A stretch of 64,000 bases of DNA from Enterococcus xiangfangensis (GCF_005405365.1 NZ_BJDX01000004.1:62001-126000), one strand, 5' to 3'. Counted from the stretch's first letter, positions 1 to 11,155 are shown. A program made the numbers and translations. Notes: generated by a model from the letters alone, not told the origin.

Positions 1-616
1 ATTGATCGCAACCTCGATTGAACGTTTCGCAACAGAAATTCGTGGATTGCAAAAATCCGAAACTCGAGAAGTAGAAGAATTTTTTGCTAAAGGACAAAAA
101 GGTTCCTCTGCAATGCCGCATAAACGCAATCCAATCGGTTCTGAAAATATGTCCGGCTTGGCTCGAGTGGTTCGCGGTCATTTGATCACGGCCTTTGAAG
201 ATGTTGCTTTGTGGCATGAACGTGACATTTCTCATTCATCTGCAGAACGAATCATTACACCAGATACAACGATTTTAATTGACTACATGTTGGCTCGCTT
301 TGGAAAAATCGTAAAAAATCTGACAGTTTTTCCAGAGAATATGAAGCGGAACATGCAAGCGACCTTTGGCTTGATCTACAGTCAACGAGTCTTGTTGAAA
401 TTGATCGACAAAGGGATGACGCGTGAAGCAGCTTATGACTTGGTGCAACCTAAAACGGCTTATGCTTGGGACCACCAAACGCAATTCCGACCATTGTTGG
501 AAGCTGATGAAAAGATCACAAATGTTTTATCAGCCGCCGATTTGGACGATGCCTTTGACTATAACTATCATTTAAAAAATGTCGATAAGATTTTTGAACG
601 TGTCGGAATCAAATAA
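1..616 (+). CDS. purB: Adenylosuccinate lyase, C-terminal part (cut by window start)
   Basis: This enzyme releases fumarate from SAICAR and from adenylosuccinate, so it acts in both IMP and AMP synthesis. The reading frame is open at the left edge, so only about 204 C-terminal residues are visible. The fumarase/aspartase superfamily signature [10 protein letters not shown] lies at about residues 35-44 of the visible part, followed by the helical C-terminal domain. A strong terminator follows the stop codon at once, which separates purB from the pur operon that begins 670 bases further on. The family call is secure; the true start is outside the window. Confidence 0.96.
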   Translation, partial: LIATSIERFATEIRGLQKSETREVEEFFAKGQKGSSAMPHKRNPIGSENMSGLARVVRGHLITAFEDVALWHERDISHSSAERIITPDTTILIDYMLARFGKIVKNLTVFPENMKRNMQATFGLIYSQRVLLKLIDKGMTREAAYDLVQPKTAYAWDHQTQFRPLLEADEKITNVLSAADLDDAFDYNYHLKNVDKIFERVGIK

Positions 617-650
617 AAAAGACCTCTTGCTTTTTGGCAAGAGGTCTTTT
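617..650. terminator. Bidirectional intrinsic terminator between purB and a convergent gene
   Basis: A ten-pair stem, GACCTCTTGC with GCAAGAGGTC, is flanked by A-runs on the left and T-runs on the right. It can therefore end purB on the plus strand and the convergent minus-strand gene. Confidence 0.9.
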
Positions 651-655
651 GCGTA

Positions 656-1027
656 TTATGCGTAAGAATAAACATCCACAAAACAAGCTTCGTGAAGCTG
701 TTCTAATAAACATTTGATTAAGCGATAGTCGTAGATCTGCGAGTTCAATAAAATTTCGATGCGATAAGAATTTTTTAAAAACAAGTGATCTTTTAACTGT
801 CTAATAATTAAGCGGTCCTGAGTTTGATTGGAAAAATGCAAAGATTGTATCGCTTGAGATTGTTTTGGATGAAATATTTTTTTTAAATTGCGGTAGGAAT
901 AAAAACTAGTATTGCAATTAAGGTTATGCGTAGTATCAAGACCTAACAAAGCATTTAATAAATGCTGCTTATCGATTTCATTTGTTGAATCAAGAAATTT
1001 TTGAGCTGCTGCAGATGCATCCAACAT
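656..1027 (-). CDS. Hypothetical protein, 123 aa
   Basis: I do not recognise the family. The frame stays open upstream to a TTG at 1153, but I chose ATG 1027. A GGAGGA site lies seven bases before it (1040-1035), and a good promoter at 1088-1060 would leave the longer starts partly or wholly untranscribed. The product is soluble, with no signal peptide or membrane segment. The N-terminal half is helix-rich and the C-terminal part is rich in Leu, Ile, Tyr and His (ending DVYSYA). It is a single gene convergent to purB and divergent from the pur operon. It could be a lineage-specific regulator or an orphan; no function can be assigned. Confidence 0.6.
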   Translation of the reverse strand: MLDASAAAQKFLDSTNEIDKQHLLNALLGLDTTHNLNCNTSFYSYRNLKKIFHPKQSQAIQSLHFSNQTQDRLIIRQLKDHLFLKNSYRIEILLNSQIYDYRLIKCLLEQLHEACFVDVYSYA

Positions 1028-1059
1028 AAGCGAGTCCTCCATATCGATTATTCGAGTTA

Positions 1060-1088
1060 AATATAGCATCCTTTTCATAAAATGTAAA
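1060..1088 (-). promoter_or_regulatory. Promoter of the 123-aa hypothetical gene
   Basis: On the minus strand, TTTACA (1088-1083) is followed after exactly 17 bases by TATATT (1065-1060). Transcription would begin about 20 bases before the chosen ATG at 1027, which supports that start. Confidence 0.6.
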
Positions 1089-1133
1089 CGTTCTCTATCA
1101 TTTGTTTTGGAATCTTTATAAATGCTCTCGTTG

Positions 1134-1169
1134 TAAACACGAACATTAAACAAATGTTTTGATTATAAT
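1134..1169 (+). promoter_or_regulatory. Candidate PurR box and promoter of the pur operon
   Basis: TAAACACGAACATTA (about 1134-1148) resembles the PurBox of Bacillus and Lactococcus, whose core is CGAAC followed by A/T. A TATAAT at 1164-1169 fits a -10 element, with the box lying over the -35 region. No purine riboswitch core was seen in the leader before purC. A weaker CGAA element lies near 1226-1239. The binding site is inferred from motif memory only. Confidence 0.4.
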
Positions 1170-1284
1170 ATACGATAAAATGTTGAATTATCAAATTCCG
1201 CTTGTTACACTAAAAACGAAAGCAATAAACGAATGATTTTTGATTGTTAGTTTGCAAATGTTCATTAAAAAGGAGCGTTATAGC

Positions 1285-2001
1285 GTGGAAAAAGGAAAAT
1301 TACTGTATGAAGGAAAGGCAAAAAAATTGTTTCGAACAAATGAGTCCGAAGTTATCTGGGTCGAATATTTAAATCAGGCGACTGCTTTGAATGGAGCAAA
1401 GAAAGATCAAATAAAAGGAAAAGGCGAACTTAATAACCGGATTACTAGTTTGATTTTTGATTACTTGAAGAGCAAAAAAATTAAGAATCATTTTATTAAA
1501 CGATTATCTGCTAACGAACAGTTGATTCAAGCTGTTGAGATCATTCCTTTAGAAGTAGTTGTTCGAAACGTTGCTGCTGGAAGTTTTTCTAAACGACTAG
1601 CAATTCCAGAAGGGACCTCTTTGAGTTTGCCAATCGTTGAATTTTACTATAAGAAGGATGAGCTGGATGATCCAATGGTTATTGATGATCACATCTTATT
1701 TTTACAAATTGCATCAACTGAAGAAATCGCACAATTGCGTCAACTGGCGTTGGAAGTAAATCACGCGTTAATCGAACTTTTTGATTCGATAGATATTCAA
1801 TTGATTGATTTCAAATTAGAATTTGGCCGTCAAAAAGAAGGTTCGCTTTTATTGGCGGATGAAGTTTCACCGGATACTTGCCGTTTATGGGACAAAAAAA
1901 CGAATGAACACCTAGACAAAGATATTTATCGTCGCGACTTAGGCGACATCGTCCCAGTTTATCAAGAAGTCTTAAATCGATTAGAAAAGCGAGGAAAATA
2001 G
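1285..2001 (+). CDS. purC: SAICAR synthase (phosphoribosylaminoimidazole-succinocarboxamide synthase)
   Basis: It joins CAIR and aspartate with ATP to give SAICAR, in the cytoplasm. The protein is 238 aa, the usual size. LYEGKAKK (residues 7-13) starts the nucleotide-binding domain, EVVVRNVAAGS lies at 90-100, and LADEVSPDTCRLWD is near residue 190. I chose GTG 1285 because an AAAGGAG site precedes it and it gives the family's normal N-terminus; a longer frame from TTG 1240 contains this SD. It is first gene of the pur operon, one base before purS. Confidence 0.95.
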   Translation: MEKGKLLYEGKAKKLFRTNESEVIWVEYLNQATALNGAKKDQIKGKGELNNRITSLIFDYLKSKKIKNHFIKRLSANEQLIQAVEIIPLEVVVRNVAAGSFSKRLAIPEGTSLSLPIVEFYYKKDELDDPMVIDDHILFLQIASTEEIAQLRQLALEVNHALIELFDSIDIQLIDFKLEFGRQKEGSLLLADEVSPDTCRLWDKKTNEHLDKDIYRRDLGDIVPVYQEVLNRLEKRGK

Positions 2002-2002
2002 A

Positions 2003-2257
2003 ATGTATTTTGTAAAAGTTTATGTAACGTATAAGGATTCTGTATTGGACCCGCAAGGAGAAGCAGTCAAAGGTGCCGTCCATCGTTTGGGCTATGACGA
2101 GATTGAGGATGTTCGAATCGGAAAATACTTTGAGATCAAAGTTGCTAAAAGCGATCGTCCAGTCGAGGTGATGATCGAAGAAGTCTGCGATAAATTATTA
2201 GCCAACGTCAATATGGAAACGTATCGGTATGAAATTTTGACATTGGAGGAAGCCTAA
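2003..2257 (+). CDS. purS: FGAM synthase subunit PurS
   Basis: This small (84 aa) subunit bridges PurL and PurQ in the three-part FGAM synthase of Gram-positive bacteria and helps pass ammonia from PurQ to PurL. The sequence [19 protein letters not shown] is the typical PurS opening, followed by the conserved '[19 protein letters not shown]' region. It starts one base after purC and ends one base before purQ, with GAGG upstream. Its presence agrees with the short PurL (739 aa) encoded nearby. Confidence 0.95.
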   Translation: MYFVKVYVTYKDSVLDPQGEAVKGAVHRLGYDEIEDVRIGKYFEIKVAKSDRPVEVMIEEVCDKLLANVNMETYRYEILTLEEA

Positions 2258-2258
2258 C

Positions 2259-2939
2259 ATGAAGTTTGCAGTCATTGTGTTTCCTGGCTCAAATTGTGAT
2301 TTAGACATGTTTTGGGCAATGAAAGAAATTATGGGAGCGGAGTGTGAGTATGTTCGTTACGATGCAGACAGTCTTGAAGGGTTCGATGGCGTCTTGTTAC
2401 CTGGAGGATTTTCTTATGGCGATTACTTACGTTGCGGAGCAATTGCTCGTTTTGCCAATATTATGTCCGAAGTCGTTCGTTTTGCCGAAGAAGGTAAACC
2501 GGTTTTTGGAACGTGTAATGGATTTCAAATTTTGACAGAAGCCGGCCTTTTACCAGGTGCGTTGCGCCGAAATGAGTCACTGAAATTTATTAGTAAGATC
2601 ACGCCATTGAAAGTTGTTAACAACCAAACGAAATTCACTTCTGAATACGATTCAGATGAGGTGATCCAAATTCCAGTCGCTCACGGCGAGGGAAATTATT
2701 ACTGCGACGAAACAACTTTAGCGGAATTGAAAGTAAACGATCAAATCGTCTTTACTTATGAAGGTGAAAATATCAATGGTAGTGTTGAAAATATCGCTGG
2801 AATCACAAATAAAGCGGGAAATGTCCTTGGAATGATGCCTCATCCTGAACGAGCGATGGAAAAATTGCTTGGTTCAGATGATGGCAAAAAGTTCTTTGCA
2901 TCTATTTTAACTAATTTTGAAAAGGCGGCGGCAAACTAA
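2259..2939 (+). CDS. purQ: FGAM synthase glutaminase subunit PurQ
   Basis: A class I glutamine amidotransferase that supplies ammonia to PurL. The protein is 226 aa. The nucleophile is Cys86 in GTCNGFQ, and the other triad residues are His195 and Glu197 in PHPERAM. The oxyanion loop [13 protein letters not shown] lies at about 46-58. GGAGGAAGCC precedes the ATG. The stop codon shares one base with the purL start, so translation is probably coupled. Confidence 0.97.
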   Translation: MKFAVIVFPGSNCDLDMFWAMKEIMGAECEYVRYDADSLEGFDGVLLPGGFSYGDYLRCGAIARFANIMSEVVRFAEEGKPVFGTCNGFQILTEAGLLPGALRRNESLKFISKITPLKVVNNQTKFTSEYDSDEVIQIPVAHGEGNYYCDETTLAELKVNDQIVFTYEGENINGSVENIAGITNKAGNVLGMMPHPERAMEKLLGSDDGKKFFASILTNFEKAAAN

Positions 2940-5158
2940 TGATGAAATTGGAACCAACAGCTCAAGAAATTAAAGATCAGCGTATTTATGCTGGATGGGG
3001 CTTGACTGATGAAGAATATCGTTTGATTTCAGAAGACATTCTTGGCCGTTTGCCGAACTATACCGAAACAGGACTTTTTTCAGTTATGTGGAGCGAACAC
3101 TGTTCTTATAAAAATTCGAAACCCGTTTTACGAAAATTTCCAACAGATGGGCCACAAGTTTTACAAGGACCAGGTGAAGGTGCTGGAATCGTAGATATTG
3201 GTGATGGTCAAGCAGTAGTTTTCAAAGCGGAAAGCCATAATCATCCTTCTGCGGTAGAACCTTATGAAGGTGCAGCAACTGGAGTTGGCGGGATCATTCG
3301 GGATATTTTCAGTATGGGCGCTCGCCCGATCGCGTTGCTAGACTCTTTGCGTTTTGGCGAATTGACTACTCCGCGGACGAAATACTTATTGGAAGAAATC
3401 GTTGCCGGAATCAGTGGTTACGGCAACTGTATCGGCATTCCAACTGTTGGCGGGGAAGTTGCGTTCGATCCTTGCTATGAAGGCAATCCTTTAGTAAATG
3501 CGATGTGTGTTGGCTTGATCGATCATAAAGACATCCAAAAGGGTCAAGCAAAAGGTGTCGGTAATTCAATTATGTATGTCGGAGCAAAAACTGGGCGCGA
3601 TGGGATCCATGGCGCGACCTTTGCTTCGGAAGAATTCGTTGAAGGAGAAGAACAACAACGTTCAGCTGTCCAAGTCGGCGATCCCTTCATGGAAAAATTA
3701 TTGCTAGAAGCGTGTTTGGAATTGATCTTAGACCATGCGGATATTTTAGTTGGAATTCAAGATATGGGTGCAGCTGGATTGGTTTCGTCGAGTGCTGAAA
3801 TGGCTTCAAAAGCTGGCTCTGGTTTGAAGCTTTATTTAGATGATGTTCCGCAACGAGAAACAAATATGACGCCTTATGAAATGATGTTGTCAGAATCGCA
3901 AGAACGGATGCTGATCTGTGTAGAGCAAGGACATGAAGCAGAAGTCGTTGAATTATTCAAACGTTATGAGTTAGATGCAGTGACAATCGGTGAAGTAACT
4001 GATGATGGGATGTATCGCTTGTATCATTATGGAGCAGAGGTAGCGAACTTACCAGTGGACGCGCTAGCAGAAGATGCTCCGGTTTACCAAAATGAAAAGC
4101 AAGAACCTGATCGGATCAAAGAATTTGCTGAGTTAGCAGATTTTAAACCGATTGTGACTGATCCTTCTGAAATATTGTTGGAGTTGTTGCAACAACCAAC
4201 GATCGCCTCGAAAAAAATGATTTATGAAACGTACGATTCACAAGTGCGTACGAATACGGTTGTTCGTCCAGGAAGCGATGCTGCAGTCCTGCGTGTTCGT
4301 GGAACGAATAAAGCACTGGCGATGACGACTGATTGTAATGCGCAATACTTATACTTGAATCCTGAAATCGGCGGGCAGATCGCGGTAGCTGAAGCAGCTC
4401 GCAACATCGTAGCTTCTGGTGGTCAACCGTTGGCAATCACAGATTGTTTGAACTATGGATCACCGGAAAAACCAGAAGGCTTTTGGGAATTATGGACTTC
4501 AGCCGACGGAATTGCCGAAGCATGCCGTACGTTGAACACACCAGTGATTTCTGGAAATGTCTCAATGTACAATGAAACGAACGGCAAATCGATCTATCCA
4601 ACGCCGGTGATCGGAATGGTAGGCTTGATTGAAGAACTAGCACATGTTACTACGCAAGATTTTAAACAAGTGGGCGATTTGATCTATGTAGTTGGTGAGA
4701 CAAAAGCTGATTTTAATGGAACTGAGATCCAAAAAATGCAAAAAGGTTTGATCGAAGGAAAATTGATGGCCTTTGATCTAACTGTTGAAAAAGCCAATCA
4801 AGAGCTAGTTCTTTCAGCAATCAAAACAGGTTTGATCGAAAGTGCGCATGATTGTGCGGAAGGAGGATTGGCAGTGGCAATCGCTGAATCAGCTTTCGAT
4901 AATCTTTTAGGGGTCGAGGCAACAATTCAACTGCCGGTTGCAAATCTTTTTGCAGAAACACAATCACGCTTTGTGTTGTCAGTAAAACCAGAAAATCAAA
5001 TAGCTTTCGAAGCTTTAGCTGGAGAAAGAGCAGTTCGAATCGGAAAAGTCGCAGCTAGCGGCAAACTTAAAATAATTGCTTCTGACGGTGAGATCGATGT
5101 AAGTACGAAAAAGGCCAAAGAATTGTGGGAGGAAGCCATTCCATGTCTAATGAAGTAA
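2939..5158 (+). CDS. purL: FGAM synthase large subunit PurL
   Basis: An ATP-dependent synthase that converts FGAR to FGAM with ammonia from PurQ. At 739 aa it is the short form that needs PurS and PurQ. Recognisable stretches are [14 protein letters not shown] near residue 50, the ATP/Mg site [20 protein letters not shown] near residue 95, and [14 protein letters not shown] near residue 275. It belongs to the PurM/SelD/ThiL ATPase fold, used twice. A second ATG directly follows the first, so the start could be 2942. Its 3' end overlaps the purF start by 16 bases. Confidence 0.97.
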   Translation: MMKLEPTAQEIKDQRIYAGWGLTDEEYRLISEDILGRLPNYTETGLFSVMWSEHCSYKNSKPVLRKFPTDGPQVLQGPGEGAGIVDIGDGQAVVFKAESHNHPSAVEPYEGAATGVGGIIRDIFSMGARPIALLDSLRFGELTTPRTKYLLEEIVAGISGYGNCIGIPTVGGEVAFDPCYEGNPLVNAMCVGLIDHKDIQKGQAKGVGNSIMYVGAKTGRDGIHGATFASEEFVEGEEQQRSAVQVGDPFMEKLLLEACLELILDHADILVGIQDMGAAGLVSSSAEMASKAGSGLKLYLDDVPQRETNMTPYEMMLSESQERMLICVEQGHEAEVVELFKRYELDAVTIGEVTDDGMYRLYHYGAEVANLPVDALAEDAPVYQNEKQEPDRIKEFAELADFKPIVTDPSEILLELLQQPTIASKKMIYETYDSQVRTNTVVRPGSDAAVLRVRGTNKALAMTTDCNAQYLYLNPEIGGQIAVAEAARNIVASGGQPLAITDCLNYGSPEKPEGFWELWTSADGIAEACRTLNTPVISGNVSMYNETNGKSIYPTPVIGMVGLIEELAHVTTQDFKQVGDLIYVVGETKADFNGTEIQKMQKGLIEGKLMAFDLTVEKANQELVLSAIKTGLIESAHDCAEGGLAVAIAESAFDNLLGVEATIQLPVANLFAETQSRFVLSVKPENQIAFEALAGERAVRIGKVAASGKLKIIASDGEIDVSTKKAKELWEEAIPCLMK

Positions 5159-6582
5159 GAAGTTTAAATGAAGAGTGCGGCGTTTTTGGCATCTGGGGAC
5201 ACCCGGATGCCTCTCGGGTCACTTATTTTGGCTTACATAGCTTGCAACATCGGGGGCAAGAAGGTGCTGGAATCGTTAGTAATGATAGTGGAAAACTAAA
5301 CGGGACCCGCGGCTTAGGATTATTATCTGAAGTGTTTAAAGACGAACGGCACTTAAATCAATTAACGGGACATGCGGCGATCGGTCACGTTCGATATGCG
5401 ACTGCTGGAACTGGCAGTGTCGACAATATCCAACCCTTCTTATTCAAATTTTATGATGGCGATTTTGCGCTGGCACACAATGGTAATTTGACAAATGCCA
5501 AAAGTTTACGCAAGACGCTGGAACAAAACGGCGCAATCTTCCATTCAAATTCTGACACAGAAATCTTGATGCATTTGATTCGCCGGAGTCAAAAAGAAAC
5601 TTTGTGTGAACGAATGAAAGAAGCACTGAATACTGTAAAAGGTGGCTTTGCTTATTTAATGATGACGAAAGACTCGATGGTGGCGGCGCTTGATCCAAAT
5701 GGGTTCCGCCCATTATCGATTGGGCAAATGGTTAATGGTGCTTATGTTGTGGCATCAGAAACTTGTGCGCTAGAAGTTGTCGGGGCAACGTTTATTCAAG
5801 ATGTTAATCCTGGCGAGATCATCACTATCAATGATGAAGGACTGACAGTTGAGCAGTTCACAAAAGACACGCAACACGCGATTTGTTCAATGGAATATAT
5901 TTATTTTGCACGACCAGATTCAAATATCGCAGGAGTCAACGTCCACAGTGCTCGAAAAAATATGGGGCGGATTTTAGCTCAAGAGGCAGAAATTGACGCA
6001 GATATGGTCGTCGGTGTACCAAATTCTTCATTGTCGGCAGCTAGCGGCTATGCTGAAGAATCGGGCATCCCGTACGAAATGGGTCTAGTGAAAAATCAAT
6101 ATGTTGCCAGAACGTTCATTCAACCAACTCAGGAATTACGGGAGCAAGGAGTTCGGATGAAACTTTCAGCTGTTCGCGGGGTAGTAGCGGGTAAACGCGT
6201 TATTATGGTTGACGATTCGATTGTACGCGGGACGACAAGTCGTCGAATCGTAAACCTTTTAAAAGAGGCTGGAGCAAAAGAAGTCCATGTTCGAATCGCT
6301 TCACCGCCGTTACGTTATCCTTGTTTTTACGGCATCGATATTCAGACACGAAAAGAATTGATCGCAGCAAATCATTCGGTTGAAGAAATTCGTGAGGTGA
6401 TTGGTGCAGATTCATTATCATTTTTAAGCGAAGATGGATTGATTCATGCGATCGGTTTAAATTTTGATGCACCTTATTCAGGGTTGTGTATGGCTTATTT
6501 CAATGGTGATTACCCAACGCCGCTATATGATTATGAGGAACATTATCAAGCAACTTTGAAAGAAAAAATGTCATTTTTGTAA
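5143..6582 (+). CDS. purF: Amidophosphoribosyltransferase (Gln-PRPP)
   Basis: It makes 5-phosphoribosylamine from PRPP and glutamine, the first committed purine step. I chose ATG 5143, behind GGGAGGA, over GTG 5125. This gives an 11-residue propeptide and nucleophile Cys12 in EECGVFG, as in the Bacillus enzyme. The PRPP-binding motif [14 protein letters not shown] is near residue 350. Of the four cysteines that hold the 4Fe-4S cluster in B. subtilis PurF, those in [16 protein letters not shown] and GLCMAY are present. The fourth (CLAC in Bacillus) is Tyr here, so a standard cluster is unlikely. The protein is 479 aa. Confidence 0.97.
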   Translation: MSNEVRSLNEECGVFGIWGHPDASRVTYFGLHSLQHRGQEGAGIVSNDSGKLNGTRGLGLLSEVFKDERHLNQLTGHAAIGHVRYATAGTGSVDNIQPFLFKFYDGDFALAHNGNLTNAKSLRKTLEQNGAIFHSNSDTEILMHLIRRSQKETLCERMKEALNTVKGGFAYLMMTKDSMVAALDPNGFRPLSIGQMVNGAYVVASETCALEVVGATFIQDVNPGEIITINDEGLTVEQFTKDTQHAICSMEYIYFARPDSNIAGVNVHSARKNMGRILAQEAEIDADMVVGVPNSSLSAASGYAEESGIPYEMGLVKNQYVARTFIQPTQELREQGVRMKLSAVRGVVAGKRVIMVDDSIVRGTTSRRIVNLLKEAGAKEVHVRIASPPLRYPCFYGIDIQTRKELIAANHSVEEIREVIGADSLSFLSEDGLIHAIGLNFDAPYSGLCMAYFNGDYPTPLYDYEEHYQATLKEKMSFL

Positions 6583-6612
6583 AAATGAGCAGATCGAAAA
6601 GGAGAGAATCAA

Positions 6613-7656
6613 GTGGGAAATGCATATTCCAGAGCCGGCGTGGATGTAGAGGCAGGTTATGAAGTCGTGGAACGGATCAAAAAGCACGTAAAAAGAACCG
6701 AACGTTTAGGCGTGATGGGGGCGATCGGCGGTTTTGGCGGATGTTTTGATTTAAGTCAATTCAAATTGAAAGAACCTGTTTTAGTATCGGGAACAGATGG
6801 TGTCGGAACTAAGTTAATGGTTGCGATTCAAGCGGACAAACACGATACGATCGGGATCGATTGTGTAGCGATGTGTGTCAATGATATCGTCGCACAAGGG
6901 GCAGAACCTTTGTACTTTTTAGATTATATCGCGACAGGAAAAAATGTACCAGCACGGTTGGAACAAGTCGTCGCAGGAGTAGCAGAAGGTTGTGTGCAAG
7001 CCGGAGCCGCTCTAATTGGTGGAGAAACGGCAGAAATGCCGGGAATGTACGCTGAAGCCGATTATGACCTAGCCGGTTTTACAGTCGGTATCGCTGAAAA
7101 AAATCAAATGATCACTGGAGAAAAAATCAAGTCAGGGGATCTATTGATCGGCTTGCCTGCATCAGGGATCCATTCCAATGGTTATTCACTAGTGCGCAAG
7201 ATTTTCTTTGAAACGCATGGTTTTTCAATCGATGAAAAATTACCGGAATTAGCCGGCAAACTAAGCGATGAAATTCTGATACCAACAAAAATCTATGTTG
7301 ACGCAGTTTTGCCGTTGGTCAAAAAAGAATTGATCAATGGAATCGCCCATGTGACCGGTGGTGGGTTTGTTGAAAATCTGCCGCGGATGCTGCCGGCCGA
7401 TTTAGCATGTGAGATCGAATTAGGCTCATGGCCAGTTTTGCCAATTTTTAATGTTTTGGCAAAATATGGTGAAATACCCGAAATGGAAATGTACGAAATT
7501 TTTAATATGGGGATCGGTATGGTGTTAGCAGTCTCTCCGGAAAAACTGGCAGATTTACAAACGAATCTAAACAAAAGGGCTGAACCGTCTTTTATTATCG
7601 GTAAAGTAACAAAAAAACAAGAAGCTGCAATCATTTTTAAAGGAGCCAAGGAATGA
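6613..7656 (+). CDS. purM: AIR synthase (phosphoribosylformylglycinamidine cyclo-ligase)
   Basis: It closes the imidazole ring, turning FGAM to AIR with ATP. The protein is 347 aa, normal for the family. It starts [19 protein letters not shown], and carries the PurM-fold motifs [29 protein letters not shown] and [11 protein letters not shown]. The start is GTG 6613 behind AAGGAGAG. The 3' end overlaps purN by four bases (ATGA), a sign of translational coupling. Confidence 0.97.
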   Translation: MGNAYSRAGVDVEAGYEVVERIKKHVKRTERLGVMGAIGGFGGCFDLSQFKLKEPVLVSGTDGVGTKLMVAIQADKHDTIGIDCVAMCVNDIVAQGAEPLYFLDYIATGKNVPARLEQVVAGVAEGCVQAGAALIGGETAEMPGMYAEADYDLAGFTVGIAEKNQMITGEKIKSGDLLIGLPASGIHSNGYSLVRKIFFETHGFSIDEKLPELAGKLSDEILIPTKIYVDAVLPLVKKELINGIAHVTGGGFVENLPRMLPADLACEIELGSWPVLPIFNVLAKYGEIPEMEMYEIFNMGIGMVLAVSPEKLADLQTNLNKRAEPSFIIGKVTKKQEAAIIFKGAKE

Positions 7657-8225
7657 GAATAGCCATTCTAGCCTCAGGAAATGGATCGAATTTTGAAGTA
7701 ATTGCCCAAGCGGTCAAAGAAAAGAAGATCGCCGCTGAAATTGTTCTATTATTTTCGGATCATCATGATGCGTATGTATTGGAACGGGGGAAAAAATTTA
7801 AGATTGCTTGCGAAAGTTTTGAACTAAAAGAATTTCCTGGTAAGAAACAATATGAAACAGCTTTATTAGATTTATTGAAACAATACGAAGTGGAGTTAGT
7901 CGTATTGGCGGGCTATATGCGGATCATCGGTAAAGACTTGCTTGCCGCTTACCCGAATCGAATAATCAATATCCATCCAGCATTACTGCCTGATTTTCCA
8001 GGATTGCATGGAATCAAGGATGCGTATGAAGCTGGTGTGAAAGAAACTGGCGTGACAATCCATTATGTCGATAGCGGTGTAGATACTGGTCCAATCATTG
8101 CTCAAAAAGCAGTCCAAATCGAGAAAACGGATTGTTTGTTTGATTTAGAAACAAAGATCCATCAGGTAGAACATCAACTGTATCCGCAAGTTTTGGCGAA
8201 AATCGTGAAAAATGAGCGGTCTTAG
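7653..8225 (+). CDS. purN: GAR transformylase (phosphoribosylglycinamide formyltransferase)
   Basis: It transfers a formyl group from 10-formyl-THF to GAR. The protein is 190 aa. The catalytic trio falls at Asn106, His108 and Asp144 (INIHPALLP and DSGVDTGPI), the same numbers as in the E. coli enzyme. The N-terminus [10 protein letters not shown] is the phosphate-binding loop. The start codon overlaps the purM stop. The next gene follows after about 105 bases with no clear terminator, so the operon probably continues. Confidence 0.96.
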   Translation: MRIAILASGNGSNFEVIAQAVKEKKIAAEIVLLFSDHHDAYVLERGKKFKIACESFELKEFPGKKQYETALLDLLKQYEVELVVLAGYMRIIGKDLLAAYPNRIINIHPALLPDFPGLHGIKDAYEAGVKETGVTIHYVDSGVDTGPIIAQKAVQIEKTDCLFDLETKIHQVEHQLYPQVLAKIVKNERS

Positions 8226-8330
8226 TTAAAAGAGCTTAGAAAATTTTTTTGAATTTAATCGAAATCAGAACTGGTTTTTGATGGAGTTAGAAATATGAAA
8301 ATAATTATAGTATCAGACAGGAGAATCAGA

Positions 8331-9863
8331 ATGACAAGAGCATTGATCAGTGTTTCAGACAAAACGGGAGTTGTCGAATTTGCAAAAGAATTGGTCCAAG
8401 CGGGAATTGAAATCATTTCTACCGGCGGGACTAGAAAGGCTTTGATTGAAGCGGAGATTCCAACTTTGAGTATTGATGAAGTAACCGGCTTTCCGGAGAT
8501 GATGGATGGTCGAGTGAAAACATTGCATCCTAAGATTCACGGCGGTTTATTAGCGCGGCGTGATTTGACAAGTCATCTGACTGCTATGAAAGAACAAGAT
8601 ATCCAGCCAATCGATTTTGTTTGTGTGAATCTTTATCCTTTTAAAGAAACGATTGAAAAACCAGCAGTAACTGAAGCAGAAGCAATTGAAAATATTGATA
8701 TCGGTGGACCAAGTATGTTGCGTTCGGCAGCTAAAAATTTTGCTTTCGTAACGGTTGTGGTTGACCCGAAAGATTATGCTCTTGTATTGGCAGAAATAAA
8801 AAGTGGACAAGGGACTTCTTTAGCTACACGTAAACAGTTAGCGGCAAAAGTTTTTCGTCATACGGCTGCTTATGATGCTTTGATTGCAGACTATTTGACT
8901 AAACAGACAGCTGACAGCGAGCCGGAAAAATTGACGGCAACTTATGACCTGAAGCAGACATTACGTTATGGCGAAAATAGCCATCAGACTGCCGCATTTT
9001 ATCAAAATGCGTTACCTGTTCCTTATTCGATCGCAAGTGCTCAGCAATTACATGGAAAAGCGCTGTCTTATAATAATATCAAAGATGCCGATGCCGCGCT
9101 TCGGATCATCAGAGAATTTGCTGAACCAACGGTTGTTGCGTTGAAGCATATGAATCCTTGCGGAATTGGCAGTGCTCCAACAATTTCAGAAGCCTATCAA
9201 TTTGCTTATGAAGCTGATCCCACATCGATTTTTGGTGGAATTTTAGTCGCTAATCGTGAAATCGATCTAGCAACAGCAGAAGAGCTTCACAAATTATTTT
9301 TAGAAATCGTTATTGCGCCAAGTTTCAGTAAAGAAGCATTTGAAGTATTGGCAAGCAAGAAAAACTTGCGGCTGTTGACATTAGATTTTAGCGAACAAAC
9401 AAGTAATCAGCCCGAAGTAGTTGCCGTTTTAGGCGGACTATTAGTTCAAGATCAAGATATCATTGAAGAAATTCCAACAGAATGGGAAGTCGCAACCGAC
9501 CGTCAGCCGACTGAAAGTGAATTAAAGGCCTTAGCATTTGCTTGGAAGACAGTCAAACATGTGAAATCCAATGCGATTGTTGTAGCCAACGAACATCAAA
9601 CAGTTGGTGTTGGTGCGGGTCAAATGAATCGTGTCGGTTCAGTTAAGCTTGCTTTGGAAGCCGCGAAAGGTCGGATGGATGGTGCAGTTTTAGCCAGCGA
9701 TGCCTATTTCCCAATGGATGACAGCGTCGAGTATGCTGCTCAGCATGGAATCAAAGCAATCATTCAGCCGGGAGGAAGTATCAGAGACAACGATTCGATT
9801 GCGATGGCAAATAAATACGGTGTGGCGATGGTCTTTACAGGTGTGCGTCATTTCAGACATTAA
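8331..9863 (+). CDS. purH: Bifunctional AICAR transformylase / IMP cyclohydrolase
   Basis: It carries out the last two steps to IMP. The N-terminal third is the MGS-like cyclohydrolase domain ([15 protein letters not shown], then STGGTRKAL). The rest is the transformylase domain with KHMNPCG, and RYGENSHQ before it. The protein is 510 aa, close to the Bacillus length. I chose ATG 8331, behind CAGGAGAATCAGA; an in-frame upstream ATG at 8295 has no comparable SD and would add 12 residues foreign to the family. Confidence 0.97.
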   Translation: MTRALISVSDKTGVVEFAKELVQAGIEIISTGGTRKALIEAEIPTLSIDEVTGFPEMMDGRVKTLHPKIHGGLLARRDLTSHLTAMKEQDIQPIDFVCVNLYPFKETIEKPAVTEAEAIENIDIGGPSMLRSAAKNFAFVTVVVDPKDYALVLAEIKSGQGTSLATRKQLAAKVFRHTAAYDALIADYLTKQTADSEPEKLTATYDLKQTLRYGENSHQTAAFYQNALPVPYSIASAQQLHGKALSYNNIKDADAALRIIREFAEPTVVALKHMNPCGIGSAPTISEAYQFAYEADPTSIFGGILVANREIDLATAEELHKLFLEIVIAPSFSKEAFEVLASKKNLRLLTLDFSEQTSNQPEVVAVLGGLLVQDQDIIEEIPTEWEVATDRQPTESELKALAFAWKTVKHVKSNAIVVANEHQTVGVGAGQMNRVGSVKLALEAAKGRMDGAVLASDAYFPMDDSVEYAAQHGIKAIIQPGGSIRDNDSIAMANKYGVAMVFTGVRHFRH

Positions 9864-9878
9864 TTTGAGGAGGACTCC

Positions 9879-11126
9879 ATGAAATTATTGATTATTGGCA
9901 GCGGTGGTCGTGAACATGCTATTGCAAAAAAGTTGTTGGTTAGTCCAAAAGTCAGCGCTGTTTTTTGTGCTAAAGGAAACATCGGGATGAAAAAAGACGG
10001 GATTCAATTAGTAGATATCTCTGAAGAGGATCATGAAGCACTAATCTTTTTCGCTCAACAAAATAAAATCGATTGGACTTTTGTCGGACCAGAGATTCCT
10101 TTACTTAACGGAATTGTCGATGATTTCCAAGCAGCAGGGCTCAAAATCTTTGGACCAAACAAAGCAGCCGCATGCATCGAAGGGTCTAAAGAATTTGCGA
10201 AAAAATTGATGGAAGATAATGATATTCCTACTGCCGATTACGAAGTGTTCACAGATTATCAAGCTGCGTGTGCGTATGTAAAAGAAAAAGGTGCACCAAT
10301 CGTGATCAAAGCAGACGGACTGGCGGCAGGTAAAGGGGTAACAGTTGCGCTGACTTTAGCTGAAGCGCTGCAAGCTTTGACGGAAATGATGGCTGATCAT
10401 CGTTTTGGTAAAAGCGGTGATAAAGTTGTAGTGGAAGAATTTTTAAGTGGTGAAGAATTTTCGTTGCTAGCATTTGTACGCAATGAGAAAGTGTATCCGA
10501 TGGTAGTTGCTCAAGATCATAAACGAGCCTATGACGGTGATCGCGGACCAAATACTGGCGGAATGGGCGCGTATTCTCCTGTACCGCAAATTTCAACAGA
10601 AATAGTCGAATCAGCTGTCGAAAAAATTCTAAAGCCAGCGGCAGCAGGAATGGTAAAAAATCAAACACCTTTTACAGGGATTCTTTATGCAGGTTTGATC
10701 GCAACTGCGAATGGACCAAAAGTAATTGAATTTAATGCACGTTTTGGTGATCCGGAAACTCAAATTGTTTTGCCGCGACTAACAAGTGATCTTGCCGAAA
10801 TAATCTCTGATTTGCTAAATGATCAAGAACCTGAATTGACTTGGAGTGACCAAGCAGTTGTCGGAGTCGTTTTAGCAGCTGAAGGCTATCCGGGAGACTA
10901 TCAAAAAGGGCTGGCTGTTCCAGAGTTTGAAGATTTGACGGTTTATTATGCTGGAATAGTTGACGATCAAGGAATGATGCGATCTTCTGGCGGACGCGTC
11001 CTTTTGGCCGCTGCAGAAGCTTCGACGATTGCAAAAGCACAAAAGAAAGTTTATCAAGCGTTGATAAAAGCTGATACAACCGGGTACTTTTATCGTAAAG
11101 ATATTGGCGCAAAAGCTCAAAAATAA
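9879..11126 (+). CDS. purD: GAR synthetase (phosphoribosylamine-glycine ligase)
   Basis: An ATP-grasp ligase that joins phosphoribosylamine and glycine. The protein is 415 aa. It opens MKLLIIGSGGREHAIA, carries KADGLAAGKGV in the ATP-grasp core and GPNTGGMGAYSPVP near residue 225, and has EFNARFGDPETQ as the metal-binding segment. GAGGAGG precedes the ATG. It is the last gene of the pur operon and is followed by a terminator. Confidence 0.97.
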   Translation: MKLLIIGSGGREHAIAKKLLVSPKVSAVFCAKGNIGMKKDGIQLVDISEEDHEALIFFAQQNKIDWTFVGPEIPLLNGIVDDFQAAGLKIFGPNKAAACIEGSKEFAKKLMEDNDIPTADYEVFTDYQAACAYVKEKGAPIVIKADGLAAGKGVTVALTLAEALQALTEMMADHRFGKSGDKVVVEEFLSGEEFSLLAFVRNEKVYPMVVAQDHKRAYDGDRGPNTGGMGAYSPVPQISTEIVESAVEKILKPAAAGMVKNQTPFTGILYAGLIATANGPKVIEFNARFGDPETQIVLPRLTSDLAEIISDLLNDQEPELTWSDQAVVGVVLAAEGYPGDYQKGLAVPEFEDLTVYYAGIVDDQGMMRSSGGRVLLAAAEASTIAKAQKKVYQALIKADTTGYFYRKDIGAKAQK

Positions 11127-11128
11127 TT

Positions 11129-11155
11129 AAAAAACGGCCTTCGCGTCGTTTTTTT
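11129..11155 (+). terminator. Terminator of the pur operon
   Basis: AAAAAACGGC, a CTTCGC loop and GTCGTTTTTT form a stem with one G-U pair, running into a T-tract three bases after the purD stop. Confidence 0.75.

Noticed and set aside
1240..1284. Longer purC start at TTG 1240
   Set aside because: It contains the SD of GTG 1285 and adds residues not found in SAICAR synthases.
1185..1284. Purine riboswitch before purC
   Set aside because: No conserved guanine/adenine riboswitch core could be found; a PurR box is the better explanation.
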